Source: Tetrahymena thermophila SB210 (lineage: Eukaryota; Ciliophora; Oligohymenophorea; Hymenostomatida; Tetrahymenidae). Taken from it: DNA of 64,000 nt. A program made the position numbers and the translations under genes. The stretch lies in NCBI RefSeq assembly GCF_000189635.1, contig NW_002476559.1, positions 1,364,001 to 1,428,000 on the forward strand. Reading direction: 5' to 3'. How positions within the stretch are numbered: position 1 is the first letter of the stretch; the number at the start of each line of letters is the position of its first letter. A model generated the notes under the pieces. That model worked only from the letters and a program-made list of their open reading frames with translations, was not told where the DNA came from and made no database searches. Positions 39,843-51,350 of this stretch are shown piece by piece.

Positions 39843-40551
39843 GTCAGAGAGTGATTGATTAAAATATAAATATTTACTTAGCAAAGTTAAAAATTAAAAA
39901 TCTTTACCAAATAAATAGAATCCAAAAGAAACTCTTTGATCTATACAGCCGATATTTATGCAAAAATAAATAAATAAATAAAAATATTTTGTTTTTATTT
40001 TAAAAATAACAATTAGAGTTGTTTAAACTTATTAAATTATAAAAGCATATTGTTTAATCTAAATATAAATGTAAATGTATTATATTTGTTTTCATTTTAC
40101 CTTAATAAACAAAAAAGAAAATGTAAATAAATAAACTATTTTGAATAGTAATTCATCCTAATAAAATCTAATTAAAATTATATATTGATATTATCAAATA
40201 TCTTTTCTATCTTAGATTCTAAAATTACCTTATTAGAAAAATCATAATAGACAGATATCAACATTTATTAGTTGATATGATCAGGTGTTTAATTCACATC
40301 AGGCTTTTATTAATTTAAGTAAACCCTAAAAAGGATACCAAACTATTTTGCTCAGAATTAATTAATATTTTGTATTTTGATAATTTTACAGTCTAAGGAT
40401 ATTATTAAATTATTATTATTACACTTTATCATATTTATATTACATTTTTTATGAAGATTAAGTTGTGTGGATATATGATTGATTATTATTATAATAATTA
40501 TAAATATATAAAAATTGTAGCTATTTTAATTAAAATAATCAATTAATAGTA
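39843..40551. other. Intergenic between the glycine-rich paralogues
   Basis: About 700 AT-rich bases after the TGA of copy 1. It should hold the 3' end of copy 1 and the promoter of copy 2. No gene is seen. Confidence 0.6.
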
Positions 40552-43500
40552 ATGCTTTCCTTTGATTATAGTGGAACAAACGGTTCAACAGGTATTAATG
40601 GCAGAAGCGGATCTTGTGGTATCATGGGCATGCGTGGGCAAGATGGCTCTGATGGTGGATTTGGAACTGATGCTACAAACGCTAGAAATATTAACTTAGT
40701 TCTAAGAACTGATGGATCAGCAAAGATCATTATAGATGAATTAAATTAGAGATCTCTTTTTGATAATTTGATTTTAGGTGATTCAAATAATAAAGTAAAT
40801 CTCATTTCCAACGGTGGCCATGGAGGACATGGAGGTGCTGGTGGAGATGGAGGTAGAGGAGGTGATGGTATGAGTGGACATAGTGCAACTAGATATTCTT
40901 GCGGTACTAATGGATAGAATGGAGGTAATGGTGGTGATGGAGGCAATGGTGGCGATGGAGGTAATGGAGGTGATGGTGGAGCTATTACTGTAACCGCTAA
41001 TAATTAAGATATGGATTTGTTTATGCTTATTGATTAAGTTTTCTATAAAGGTGGCAACGCAGGATTAGGAGGTCCAGGAGGTAGTGGAGGTTCTGGAGGA
41101 TTTGGAGGTAGAGGAGGTAGTAGCTACTCATGGTCAGAAACCTAAAATGGAGTTACAAGACACTACAGCAATCCTGGTGGTCATAGCGGTATGCCAGGTT
41201 TTAGAGGTAAAAAATTAAAATGGCTTATTTAAATTTTAATAAACATAAAACAATTTATTTTAAAATATCATTTCTTAGCTAACTTTTACCATGATATTTT
41301 GTTTAAATGATAGATTCATTCGATTTTTGTGATTATTTTGATATTTGTTTATAGAAAGATTTGTATGGATAAATTAATGCTTTTAAAATTGTATTTTCAT
41401 AATAAATATAGGTAGAGATGGTGTTAGTGGTCGAAATGGAAGACCAGGAAGAGATGGTACTTTTGCTTACATACTTGATGGGAAATAGTACTCATATCGT
41501 TATAATCTCAAAATAGACAGAGTTTGTGCTATTTAGTCTGACGATGGAATTATAGAACCTGGTGAATCGTTAATGATAAATGCAATGGAGGTTTTAAATA
41601 TTGGAGGTATGCATACTCCTATTGCTTAATAGATTGCATTATATTTGCAGGATAATTAATGGATTTACTTCAATCCGATTGATACTGTGTTTATTCCTCA
41701 TAGTATACCTATAGGACAAGTATTTAATATTACAGATGCAAATCCAATTTAATTTAAAATAAAAGATTACACTAAAGCTGCTATTGACTCTGTTTTTAAG
41801 TAAACTGCTGTAGTCGATTACAGGGCTAAGGTCGAAAGAATTAACAAAGAATTTTAGACTGTTACAGATTAAACTAATAAATACACTGTTAGATTTCCTG
41901 TTGAAATTTCCCCTGTTCAACTTTTAAGATCTGTCACATTTAGAGAAGAATCCCCTTTTGCGATAAGCATTTGGAACCGCTCTACTAAGCCTATTGGTAT
42001 TAATCACAATAGATTGCTTAACTTTAGATTAATTTTATGTGATACAAGACAAACAGTTGATTTTATCCCAAAAATGTTTGAAGACTAAGATAAAGATTAT
42101 CGCAATTCTAGCATTTGGGGGTAGAATGCAAGAAATCAAAAAAATTTTGTTAATCCTAGCATGAATGAAAATTTTAATTACATAATTGAGCAAGAGTTTA
42201 TTACTTCAATAGGCCCAAATGAAAAAAAAATTATCAGTGGAACAATTAAACTTAAAGATTAAAATTTGCCTTTGTACACAAATATAAGAATGCAAGCTAA
42301 GTTGGATTTAGGATATTACCACAATCAAGCAGAGGTGTTTTAAAACATTTAAACACGTAATTTCCATATTTAATTGACAGAAGGACATAACTTTGATCCA
42401 AATTCTGATTTTTTGCTTGTGTTTAACTGTGAAACATCTAGTATTTTTATAGATTCTGTAAAATAGTTTGCTGAATCCTTTGGTGGTAATGTTGATTTAT
42501 GGAATATATCAAATTATCAAGGATTTAATTATGATTATATTGGTCCAATTGATAAACCTTTGTCAACTCTATATAAAAATAAAGTAGTTATCATTTTGAC
42601 TAATGAATACTCACTTATCAATAGCGAAAAAACAAATGCTATGAAGTAAATTAGAGAACCTCATATCTACAAAGGAATTAAAGACTACAAAATAAATGCT
42701 TACATTTTGGGTCCTTGGTCAAATTATAATGAATTTTGGTTAATTCACCCTAATTGTGATAGCGATTCTAGTGTTACTATAGGAAATTAAGAGAATGAAC
42801 TATACAGGTAATTTGCCTCAGATTAAAAAGATAAAGAGGATTTAAATAAGGTAGATCCTGATGAAGAAACTAAAAAGGCATTAATAGGAAATTATCTCAT
42901 GGATTGTTCTTATACTTATGATTTTCACACTAGCATCTCTTGCTGCTCAAATCCATCTAGTGATAAAATATACACAAAAGCGAAAAGTGTCCTGAAAAAG
43001 ATTGATTAATTGAATCCCTCTTATAACCATATTCTTACCTATGCTTACAAGCCAGAATTAGTGAAAAAAGGTACCTTCTCATCAGAATATAATTTAGGTA
43101 AAATAACTGTTATTGAATCTATGAGAAAAGATGCAGCTACTCTAATTACTCGTAACAGAGCATAGCTAAATGAAACTATGTTAGATATTGTTGATAGATT
43201 TTGTTTAATTAAATTACTTTCTTTTGAGAAAAAGCTAAATTATCTTCAAAGAGCCATGGGAAACTTCGATAATGCTAAAATGGTAATTCAAGCTATAGTT
43301 TCAGATCTCTGCGATGAATATGTCACATTCCAAAAGTTACCTTAAAATAACAAGGAACTATAAGCCAATCTAAAGAATTGGACATAATTTATGAAATTTA
43401 ACTTTGATGAAGCCTTGAAGCCATTTAAGCCAAAATAAAAAAAGACATAAATTCATGGAGGTTTTAGATCAGAACCTGGATATAATAACCCAACTTATTA

Positions 43501-44398
43501 GGATCCTGCAATGCCTCCTTAAATGCAATTTTCTTCTGAACCTCCCCTCCCTCCTGCTCCTGCAAATTGTGAATTTGATGGATAATAACCCCCAATGTTC
43601 AACGCATAATAGGATATTAACATGTAACAAGGTAATTATGATTATCCTCCTTAAATGAATGAAATGGATAATAACTAATAATAAAACTAGCTCTTAGAAA
43701 ACGTTAAAGAAATAAATATTGTTGAAAAATAAGATAAATTCGAAATAAATATAAATGTTTAATAAGACTAAAACTAAAATATGTAAAATATGAATATGCC
43801 ACCACCAGTAATAGGTATTTCTTTAGATCAAGCCGCAGCAGCAACTCTATAACCAGAAATGCAATAGTAAGTTGATGGTGAGTAAGAAATTTTAATTTCT
43901 AATTAAGTAAGAAACTATTTAATTGAATATTTAATCCACTTTGAGGCTGCTTTAAAAAAACAAATATCCTTTGGATAAAAATGTTGCTGCTCTATTACAG
44001 CTAAAGTTAACTCCCATTGTCGTACAATTATTGGGTCAATTTTAATAAAAAAATTGTAAGTTGGCTCTGAATTAATTAATCAATAAGGTTAGGCATTTTA
44101 TAAAGAATTAGAGTAAAAAGATAAAAATGATGTATTTGAATTGTATTAAGCTCCTCATAAAGCTATGAATAGGGCAATTAAAAATTCTGATTTTGTCAGA
44201 CAAAACAATCTTAATTTGCAATCAACTGCATACAGCATAAGAGATTTTCCTCATTTTAATTTCAACAAAGATGAAAATGTCTATATTCAAGATGGATCAT
44301 TTATCTTTACTAACGAAATAACACAAGAAATCAATTACCAAAAAAGATAGAATAAAATAGAAAGATTCGAAAATTAAATATAATTTGACAAAGACTGA
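40552..44398 (+). CDS. Large glycine-rich, collagen-like N-terminus protein, 1,213 aa, 2 exons (copy 2)
   Basis: Exon 1 is 40552-41206 and exon 2 is 41412-44398. The 205-base intron splits a Gly codon (FRG|RDG). The spliced frame is 1,214 codons ending in TGA. The layout matches copy 1: FDYSGTNGSTG start, Gly-rich runs with NGGDGGNGGDGGNGG, an ATRYSCGTNG box, MDLFMLID, GGSSYSWSE, NPGGHSG and GRDGTFAY, then the conserved body with IIEPGE, FREESPFAI, IWNRSTKPIG and NVDLWNISNYQG (same order and spacing). It differs in having the intron and a longer C-terminal third with a Pro/Gln/Asn/Met-rich linker (about residues 890-1025) before a final conserved block ending in QDGSF. No signal peptide is seen. 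The two genes clearly arose by tandem duplication and have diverged strongly outside key boxes. Function unknown. Confidence 0.9.
41207..41411 (+). other. Intron inside the glycine-rich region of copy 2
   Basis: GTAAAA donor and ATATAG acceptor, with AT-rich content unlike the flanking GC-rich glycine codons. The splice is phase 1 and restores the Gly-x-x pattern. Copy 1 has no intron at the equivalent place. Confidence 0.85.
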
Positions 44399-46528
44399 GA
44401 TGTTATTCAATCTATCTAAAAAATTTGTTTAATTTTATACTTAATTAACACATTTTTTTATTATTGTTAAATTTATATTTTAATTTTTTGGAAATATTAA
44501 ATTAATTATTATAAAAATGTAAAATGTAATTATATCAATTCATATATAAATAAATTAATCTAATTAAAAATCTTCCATAAGGTCTAAAAGCTTTTTTCTA
44601 GTTTTACTTATTGAAGATAAAAATCATATTGTTAGTTTTTAATTTATTTTGTATTAAAAATCTGTCAAAAATAAGTATAGATTATAAAATAAATCTAGTA
44701 ATAATGTGGAATAAAAATGTAATTAAAAAAATTTAAAATTTTAAAAGATAAAAAATAAATCCATTTTTATCTTAAAGAAAAAGTTTATTTTTAATTTTAC
44801 AACAATCTCTTTAAAAGTATGACAGAATCAATATATAAATAATTTGATTTGATTTGTGAGAAAAATATACAAGAATATATCTGAAAAAGTTATAAATAAA
44901 ATAGCTTTATTATAAAATAATTATTAAATTGTAGATAAAAGTATTTATTAGATATTTAGTAAAAAATATTTTTAAAATTATTATCAGCTAATTTGTTAGA
45001 AATATGGGAATAGCTTATCAAATATCAACAATTATAAAAATGTATAAAAACAAACTAATTATTTTGCAAACAAAAGATATATATATTTTGCTTGTTTGTT
45101 TAATTTTTTTCTAAAAAATATCAAATATTTATTCACAAATTAATAATTTGAGAATTTATTGATTGATACAAATAATATTCAAATATTTAAGTCTCTTTTT
45201 ATTTATCATAAATATAAGAAAAAATTCTATACAAGCATTTCTTTAAAAAACAAACATATTTTGAAGGAATTTTTAAACATACTATGGCGAAAATTTTAAT
45301 TAAATAATAACCCATTTTTTTATGATACTAATATTAAATAATTTATTTCATAAACAAAAGATTAATCAGATATTCAAAAGTCAATATTAAGTTGAAATAA
45401 TATTTTTTTAAAATTATTTCCAAAGAATTTTTCAATTAGATTTTGGTTAACTTTATATTTATTAATTCTATTTTATAAATGACTTTGATAAAAAAAATTG
45501 AAATAATTCATATCTTTTTGTTATTGATCATAAATGTATGCAAGTAAATATTCGATTTTGTATGGGAAAATTTTCTTACAAAATTAATTTGTTAATCTAA
45601 AAATAAAATAATTACATATTTACTAAATTTTTATAAAATAAAAAAAATATAAATTTTCAAATTAAAATAGAAATATTTTGTAAAAAACTCATTTAAATTA
45701 TAAAAATAATCATAATATATTTTTTTACAATGATTCATATTTACATGTTAAACAGATAGAAAAATGAGCATAGAAAATCTTATTTTTATTTAAAAATTAA
45801 TTAATTAATCAATTGATCAGTTAATAATTAATGGGTAATAAAGATGAGAGATTTTATTTTAGTAAATTATAAACTTTTGAAGATTATTTTACTTAGTTAT
45901 TCATTTTTAATTAATTATCGCAAGTAAATATGAATGATTTAATTCTATTTTAAATATTAGGTTTAAATTTTATTAAAAAATGTATTAGATTATCTATTAT
46001 TTATTTATAAAAAATTAAGATATTATTATTTAAAATATTTTGCTACTAACTCATTTAGATTAGAAAAATGATTAGATAATATAATTTATATTGCTATTGA
46101 TCATATAGCAAAAAAATATCAAATTAGTATGGAAATTGTGCTTCTATTAGAAAGAAAAAAAATAATTTATGAATAGAAAAATAGAATTGATTAATAAATT
46201 TTTACTCTTTGAAAATATAAATATGAACATTCCTAGCTTTTTAGTCTTTTGCTTTGTTTGATAATTCTTTTCAAGATGGAAATAACAGAATTAATTAATT
46301 AACTAACTATTTGATTGTTTGAATTTTGAAAATAAATCAAATTTTAAAACTATTAAGTATTCAAGGGATTGTTAAGTATTTAATAAAATTTATGATTAGA
46401 ATTTAATTTTTGTTTTTTCTAAGATTTTCAATTTTTTGAATTTTTTTCTTAATTAAAGATATACTAATCGTTACGAATTAATAAGAAAAAAGTAAGAGGA
46501 GTATAATTAGTTTTATGGACATATAAAA
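44399..46528. other. Intergenic, AT-rich, about 2.1 kb
   Basis: Homopolymeric A/T-rich DNA without visible genes. On the minus strand a TGA-free frame covers much of 46060-47100, which at this base composition is expected often enough by chance and shows no domain. Confidence 0.55.
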
Positions 46529-46654
46529 ATGGCAAGAAACTATGAAAAATTGTTAGCTGAATTCGCTAGAATTTTCTCAAGTCTTGTGAAAATGTTCTTG
46601 TATTCTGGAACTCTCAGTCTACATCGCTTAGCAAGTAAAGATGTTGCTGTTTGA
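46529..46654 (+). CDS. Possible small gene or first exon, 41 codons
   Basis: ATG with a good ciliate context (AAAAATGG), then MARNYEKLLAEFARIFSSLV and about 20 further residues to TGA. Codon use and the amphipathic, Leu-rich sequence look protein-like. A GTAAAG donor-like site at 46639 could make it the first exon of a longer or broken gene, but no convincing second exon was found in the island downstream. It could be chance. Confidence 0.25.
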   Translation: MARNYEKLLAEFARIFSSLVKMFLYSGTLSLHRLASKDVAV

Positions 46655-48016
46655 GGCAACTTTAACTTCTTAAGCCTAATTTTCTCATTTTTTTTGTCTA
46701 TCTAATATAATTTACATAAATATAACATTTTATCCACGTTGATATTTGACATTTTAAAAAGTATCCTACCATCTTTGCTTAAGTTAACCACAGATGGGAA
46801 TAGGAAGATAAAGAGATAACTTATTTAAAATGAGTCAATACTTCTCTTTTTCTATTATTTCATTTTTCTTTCATCATATTTATTACCTTTGCCTCTTTTG
46901 ACTAGAGGAGAAGCATGATGATGGATGAAAAACATATGAAGTATAGGAAATGAATAGATGAAAAAAGTTAGTCTGTTTCTACTAAAGGATTGAAGATGAA
47001 ACTTTAAAGATGTAAGATGATTGATAGATCCCATTAATGGTGATTGGAGACTGACTGATAATCTATAGTCAGGCAAGTGGCATCTATTAAAAGGTAAACA
47101 GAGATGGTTATTCTACATGGGTGAAGAATTTTTGTGAAAAGGGAGGGGCACATTAGAGACTGACCACCTTTAATTGCTCTTGAGGCCTAACCTACCTCTA
47201 CCTGGCACCAGTAGATCTAATTCTTGAGGCTTTTCCCCCTCAAATAGAATGAAATTTTAAGATCTCTGTGCTTCCTTTACCCCTTTTGGCATTTTTAGAT
47301 GTTTAAGATAAAGGATGTGTTATGGAGACTTAGACCACCTTCATAGCACACTGCATGTTATCACCTTTATCGGGCATCGAAGTAGTCCATGTATGAGACC
47401 TCTTTCGTTAACCTCTTTTTAAAAGAAGTTTGATGCATAATTATTGCCTGATTGGATTAAATTAGATGTCTTTCGTTAACTCAATTATCTTGCATTCTCT
47501 AAGCAGATTTGAAAATTCGATAGTAGAAATGGATTTCTTTTAGATTCTATTTTCAAGATGCATATTGATTCCTTAATATCTCTTATCTTTCCTAAAGGTG
47601 CTTTTAGTCTTTCTGTCAACAAAAGGAGTTCTGCTTTTTTCAATTCATATTGAATATTAACAAGCAAGCAGTCATAAATTGCAACAAATAAGCAATTAAA
47701 ACATTCTTTCATTGGAATCCGATTTTACGCACACAATATCCAATAAAAAGAAATATTTAATGATAAGCTTATAATTGCAATAATGACCGAAAAAGAGTTA
47801 TATTTCATGATAGAAAGAATTTTGAGATCATGTAACTAAGAAGTTAAAATTTACTTTGTAAGATGTGTTGAAAGCCACTTGAAAATATGCTTTGACAACT
47901 CCAGTTAAGAGTCTTCCTTAGCAATAATTAGAGGATTATTATTAGATTTGTTTTATTGAAAATGAACTGAGAAAATTTATGATATTGGCTCTTGCTTTTT
48001 GAGATAGTTCCTAATA

Positions 48017-48301
48017 ATGGGATAAAGGTTCTATTTCTTTAAGAAAGTGAGATGTCTGATTGATTGGTTTGATCAGCTTATTTCTTCTCAAGAGTCAAAG
48101 AAGCTATTGATTCATACCTTTAGCCTATTATTTCTGGCTATTGAGTATTCTTCAATTTCAAGATTTCATTTTTATAGGGATCGTCTTGAGTTGATAGCTT
48201 TGAATCATATGGCTACTCTCTCTTTAGAAGATAGATAAAATGATGAAGATAAATTCCTTGGATTTATGATTGCTTAAGGCTCAAATGTGGCTAATGAATG
48301 A
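48017..48301 (+). CDS. Candidate ORF fragment, 94 codons
   Basis: ATG GGA TAA AGG... reads MGQRFYFFKKVRCLIDWFDQ and continues to a TGA at 48299-48301 using one internal TAA as Gln. It includes the first copy of the 85-base direct repeat. The second copy (48381-48465) is offset by 260 bases and out of frame. No homology is recognised; it could be a remnant of a duplicated, degraded gene or chance. Confidence 0.2.
48121..48205. repeat. Direct repeat copy 1 (about 85 bases)
   Basis: Matches 48381-48465 with high identity, including an uninterrupted core ATTTCAAGATTTCATTTTTA that continues through GGGATCGTCTTGAG. The copies are 260 bases apart. Confidence 0.85.
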
Positions 48302-48380
48302 ATTGGACTTCTTTTTAAGTGAAATTGCTTCTCTGAGTCTTTATTTATTTTTTATAAGAGACATACCACATTTCTACCAT

Positions 48381-48465
48381 TAGCCTGCTATGACTTGCTA
48401 CTGAGTAGTCTTCTATTTCAAGATTTCATTTTTATAGGGATCGTCTTGAGTAGATAGCTCTAAAT
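48381..48465. repeat. Direct repeat copy 2 (about 85 bases)
   Basis: Second copy of the repeat at 48121-48205. Differences cluster in its first 30 bases. Confidence 0.85.
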
Positions 48466-50371
48466 GTTTGTAAACCTCTTATTTTAAAAAATAAAGACTT
48501 GAACGCTGACTTTCTTAATTCTGAAGCTTACTTATTGATTCTAAATGAGCTAAATAAATAATCTTGCCTAAAAATTGCCTAAAGATATGTCCTATAGAAC
48601 TAACCTCTAAAATAAATAATAATGATTAAAAGAATTAATGTTAAAGCAATTAGAATAATGATATTCATAATAAGATTAAAGTAAAAAAGATTAAAAAATT
48701 AAATAAATAAACAATCAATCGTAACGATTAAATTCAAATTTAAATTAAATTAAGAAGAAATAAAAAGTAAAAAATGAGAAACACAAAAAACAAAATGAAT
48801 ATCATTAAAAATAATAACAAACAATGAGATGAAGTAAATAAAATGAAAAAGAAAAATCTTAGTCAAAACATAAATAATAACTAATCGAAGAAAATAATAA
48901 CCAACCATTTATGTCTGTGCTTTTTGCTGAGAATAATTAATGCTTCTGTTAGATCTTCATTTGAAAGTTCTTTGGACAAGCTAGACAATAAATTAAGGAG
49001 ATGATTGGAATGATTCTGAGAAGGCTATGTAAGGGATATGCGACATTTCGATGAATCTATGGACAATCTTGGATCTTCAATTCTACAAAATGTCTATAGT
49101 TAATATCTCTGTACATTATGGAAATTCCTGAGGAGATTACAAGTGAAGAAGTTTGAAGAGTGAGGAGACTCTTGTGTTTGAGAAGTTCATTATGGGGTCG
49201 CTTCGAATGCAGTTTCTTCTGCAGTAAAGCATGAGATGTCTAAGAGATTACTGAGCTAGTGGAATCTTTGAGGAGTATTTTGGAGATATTTGTGAAGGAT
49301 GCTGGTATTGATTGGAGATCTGCATAGCGAATGCAGGGATATCGCAATCACCAAGATTTAGAAGTATCTGAGATATTAGAGGAAGCTTAGAAAAGTTGAA
49401 ACTTTGTTTTCTTTTCATTATTATTGGGAAACTTGAATTGATTACAGAGTTGAGACCTAGTATTTGTGGAATCTTTTGTTTTAGAATACTTCTATGGTGA
49501 ACCGAGGAAGAGAAAAGAAGCACTTTATGGGAATATACAGCCTATTTTTTCTTTCTCACAGGCAGATCTCAAGCTTTATCGGTAGCTGTAGCATTGAAGG
49601 AAAAAAGACAAATCAAAGAGGAACACTTGTAAGGGAGTTTCTTTATTTTTATTCTTCTCTATTCTTCTTTCTGAATCACAAGGAAATCCTTTTGGTGATC
49701 CATTCTTGGAGAAATTACTAAATGCTCTGTCTAAAACATTCAGATTGAATCTAACTTTGAGGCGTTCTTCTCAGCTAAGTTTATTTATTATTTTATTTAA
49801 ATTTGTAATTTATCAAATAGGATTGCTGATTGCTATTTTTTACCTTTTAAATAAAGTTGCTAAAAAATTGAAGTAAGTTTTTTCTTTTGATTTCGTTTTT
49901 CTTTTAACAAAAAGCGTTCGACTTCAAAAATGCCTATTTTTGATTCGAATTTTATTTAGAGAATTTTGAGATTGTATGTGCTATGTGAAAGTAAGTTTAA
50001 AATTTTAGTGTTCCAAAGTCGCTGGAGAAACATATAATCGTAAGTATCCATAACCTTTATGTTATGTGACCGATAAGATTATGTGTACAGGGACAGGAAC
50101 AATCTCCTGGTAAGTCTTTCTCTTCCCCTTTTATTATTTTTACAAATATTTTCAAAATCAATGAAAATACATAGACTGTCGAATCAGTATAACTGGCAAT
50201 TCTATATTAAAAACCCAAAAAAATTGTGGATTTGGCTAATAAATTTTTTGTTAAGCCAACCACATAATTTTATTATATTAAACTTAGCAAGCGCTAATTT
50301 GAAACAAATATGATCAGCTTTTGAAAAAATGAATTTCTTTGCTATTTGCTTTTTATAAACCCCCTCATCTA

Positions 50372-50404
50372 ATCTATACATTTAATAATATTAAATGTAT
50401 AGAT
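50372..50404. repeat. Perfect 33-base palindrome
   Basis: Arms ATCTATACATTTAATA with a single central A. It would form a long hairpin or cruciform. It is followed by GAAGTAACATTT, similar to the sequence after the next hairpin. Confidence 0.85.
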
Positions 50405-50553
50405 GAAGTAACATTTGTTTTTTTAAAAGAATTTGTTGATACTCTTCCTTACTTAAATAAAAATTAGACACCTAAAAGACCTTCTTTTGACAAATGATTG
50501 ATCCTTTTAGTTAATTCTTTCCCATCCTTATGCTGCACCAAAAAAACTATTTA

Positions 50554-50588
50554 CAAGCCTATATTTAATATATTTATTTATAGGCTTG
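50554..50588. repeat. Inverted repeat, 10-base arms (CAAGCCTATA)
   Basis: Perfect arms around a 15-base AT loop, followed by GCGTAACATTATTTT, resembling the flank after the palindrome at 50372-50404. Confidence 0.8.
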
Positions 50589-51081
50589 GCGTAACATTAT
50601 TTTGCTTAAAATTAATTACTCTGGATTATTTTATTATATAAAAAAGTAGATGATGGATGCATGGTGAAGACAGGTGACAGACACATAAATTAATCATATG
50701 ATTATTTATTTGTTAATTAATTATACGTTTCATGTTCAGAGGGTATTGGGGAGGGACTTTTGTTATCAGTGACTTAGTTAGGCAGATGCAGGGAAGAAAA
50801 TACATTATCTATTGGAGAAATAATTCAAGTTTTTTAAATTAAGTTTTTAAATCCAGAGAGTCAACAGTAAAATTCGATTCACGGAACCGAACCTATTCGA
50901 TAGATAAAAAGTATTCCCTAAATCCAAAACTATATCAGTAGTCATTCTTACAAAAGTCGAGATTGTATGTATCCACCTCAACTGTATTACTCAGTCCTCC
51001 CTTCTTTTTCCACTTGTTCTCTTTTATTTCATTTCATTTATTTTTTCATTTTTATTTAATTTATGTTTGTCTATTTTTTAA

Positions 51082-51116
51082 AGCATTCATTATTCATATT
51101 TTGAATAATGAATGCT
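51082..51116. repeat. Inverted repeat, 15-base perfect arms (AGCATTCATTATTCA)
   Basis: Loop TATTT. It lies immediately before the GC-rich patch. Confidence 0.85.
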
Positions 51117-51128
51117 GTCCCTTCAAAT

Positions 51129-51183
51129 AAAGGATTCGCTAATAATGCCCATCAAAATCGTTCACCGATTATGCGAATCCTTT
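51129..51183. repeat. Inverted repeat, 11-base arms (AAAGGATTCGC), 33-base loop
   Basis: The arms enclose a GC-richer loop with the first of three GCCCATC words (51147, 51194, 51216). Confidence 0.8.
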
Positions 51184-51350
51184 ATATCGTTCCGCCCATC
51201 AAAGTTCACCGTACCGCCCATCGTAAAGCCGTGCAAAAAATCCTGAAGCCTTTATTTTTAATATTTTTTAAAAAAGCCCTCCTTGAATCATATATTAACC
51301 TATTTTTTAAAAATATTTTTTAAACAAATTTTAAAGTCCTCTTCGTAGGC

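Larger units (their letters stand above)
46655..51350. other. Gene-poor island with raised G+C, possible decayed mobile or germline-derived DNA
   Basis: The texture changes here: frequent GG, CC, GAG and CTC words and few long A/T runs, unlike intergenic DNA elsewhere in the window. Neither strand yields a long ciliate-code frame with recognisable domains. The best frame is about 95 codons (48017-48301). Within the island are an 85-base direct repeat, a 12-base inverted repeat flanking about 2.2 kb, four perfect hairpins and a GC-rich patch. An A-rich sub-block at 48600-48890 looks like ordinary intergenic DNA. Possible explanations are an old transposon, a retained germline segment, a long non-coding RNA gene, or a pseudogene cluster. 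Confidence 0.5.

Noticed and set aside
40746..40946. Pro-rich minus-strand ORF
   Set aside because: Antisense shadow of GGT/GGA codons in the second glycine-rich gene.
20..44398. In-frame TAA/TAG as evidence of pseudogenes or frameshifts
   Set aside because: They occur throughout intact conserved domains; they are glutamine codons in the ciliate code.
46060..47120. Long TGA-free minus-strand frame
   Set aside because: TGA is rare by chance in such AT-rich DNA; much of the frame is poly-Asn/Lys/Phe/Ile without pattern. Kept only as a note.
47400..47425. Possible chromosome breakage sequence (AACCTCTTT)
   Set aside because: Only the last nine bases match what I recall of the 15-base Tetrahymena element, and no telomere addition is visible.
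49248..49523. 91-codon minus-strand ORF in the island
   Set aside because: No domain or hydrophobic pattern, no clear ciliate-style start context, and no extension under the ciliate code that looks coding.
49494..50313. Two plus-strand ORFs of about 75 codons in the island
   Set aside because: Composition and codon use are not gene-like; the frames exist because the island has fewer A/T runs.
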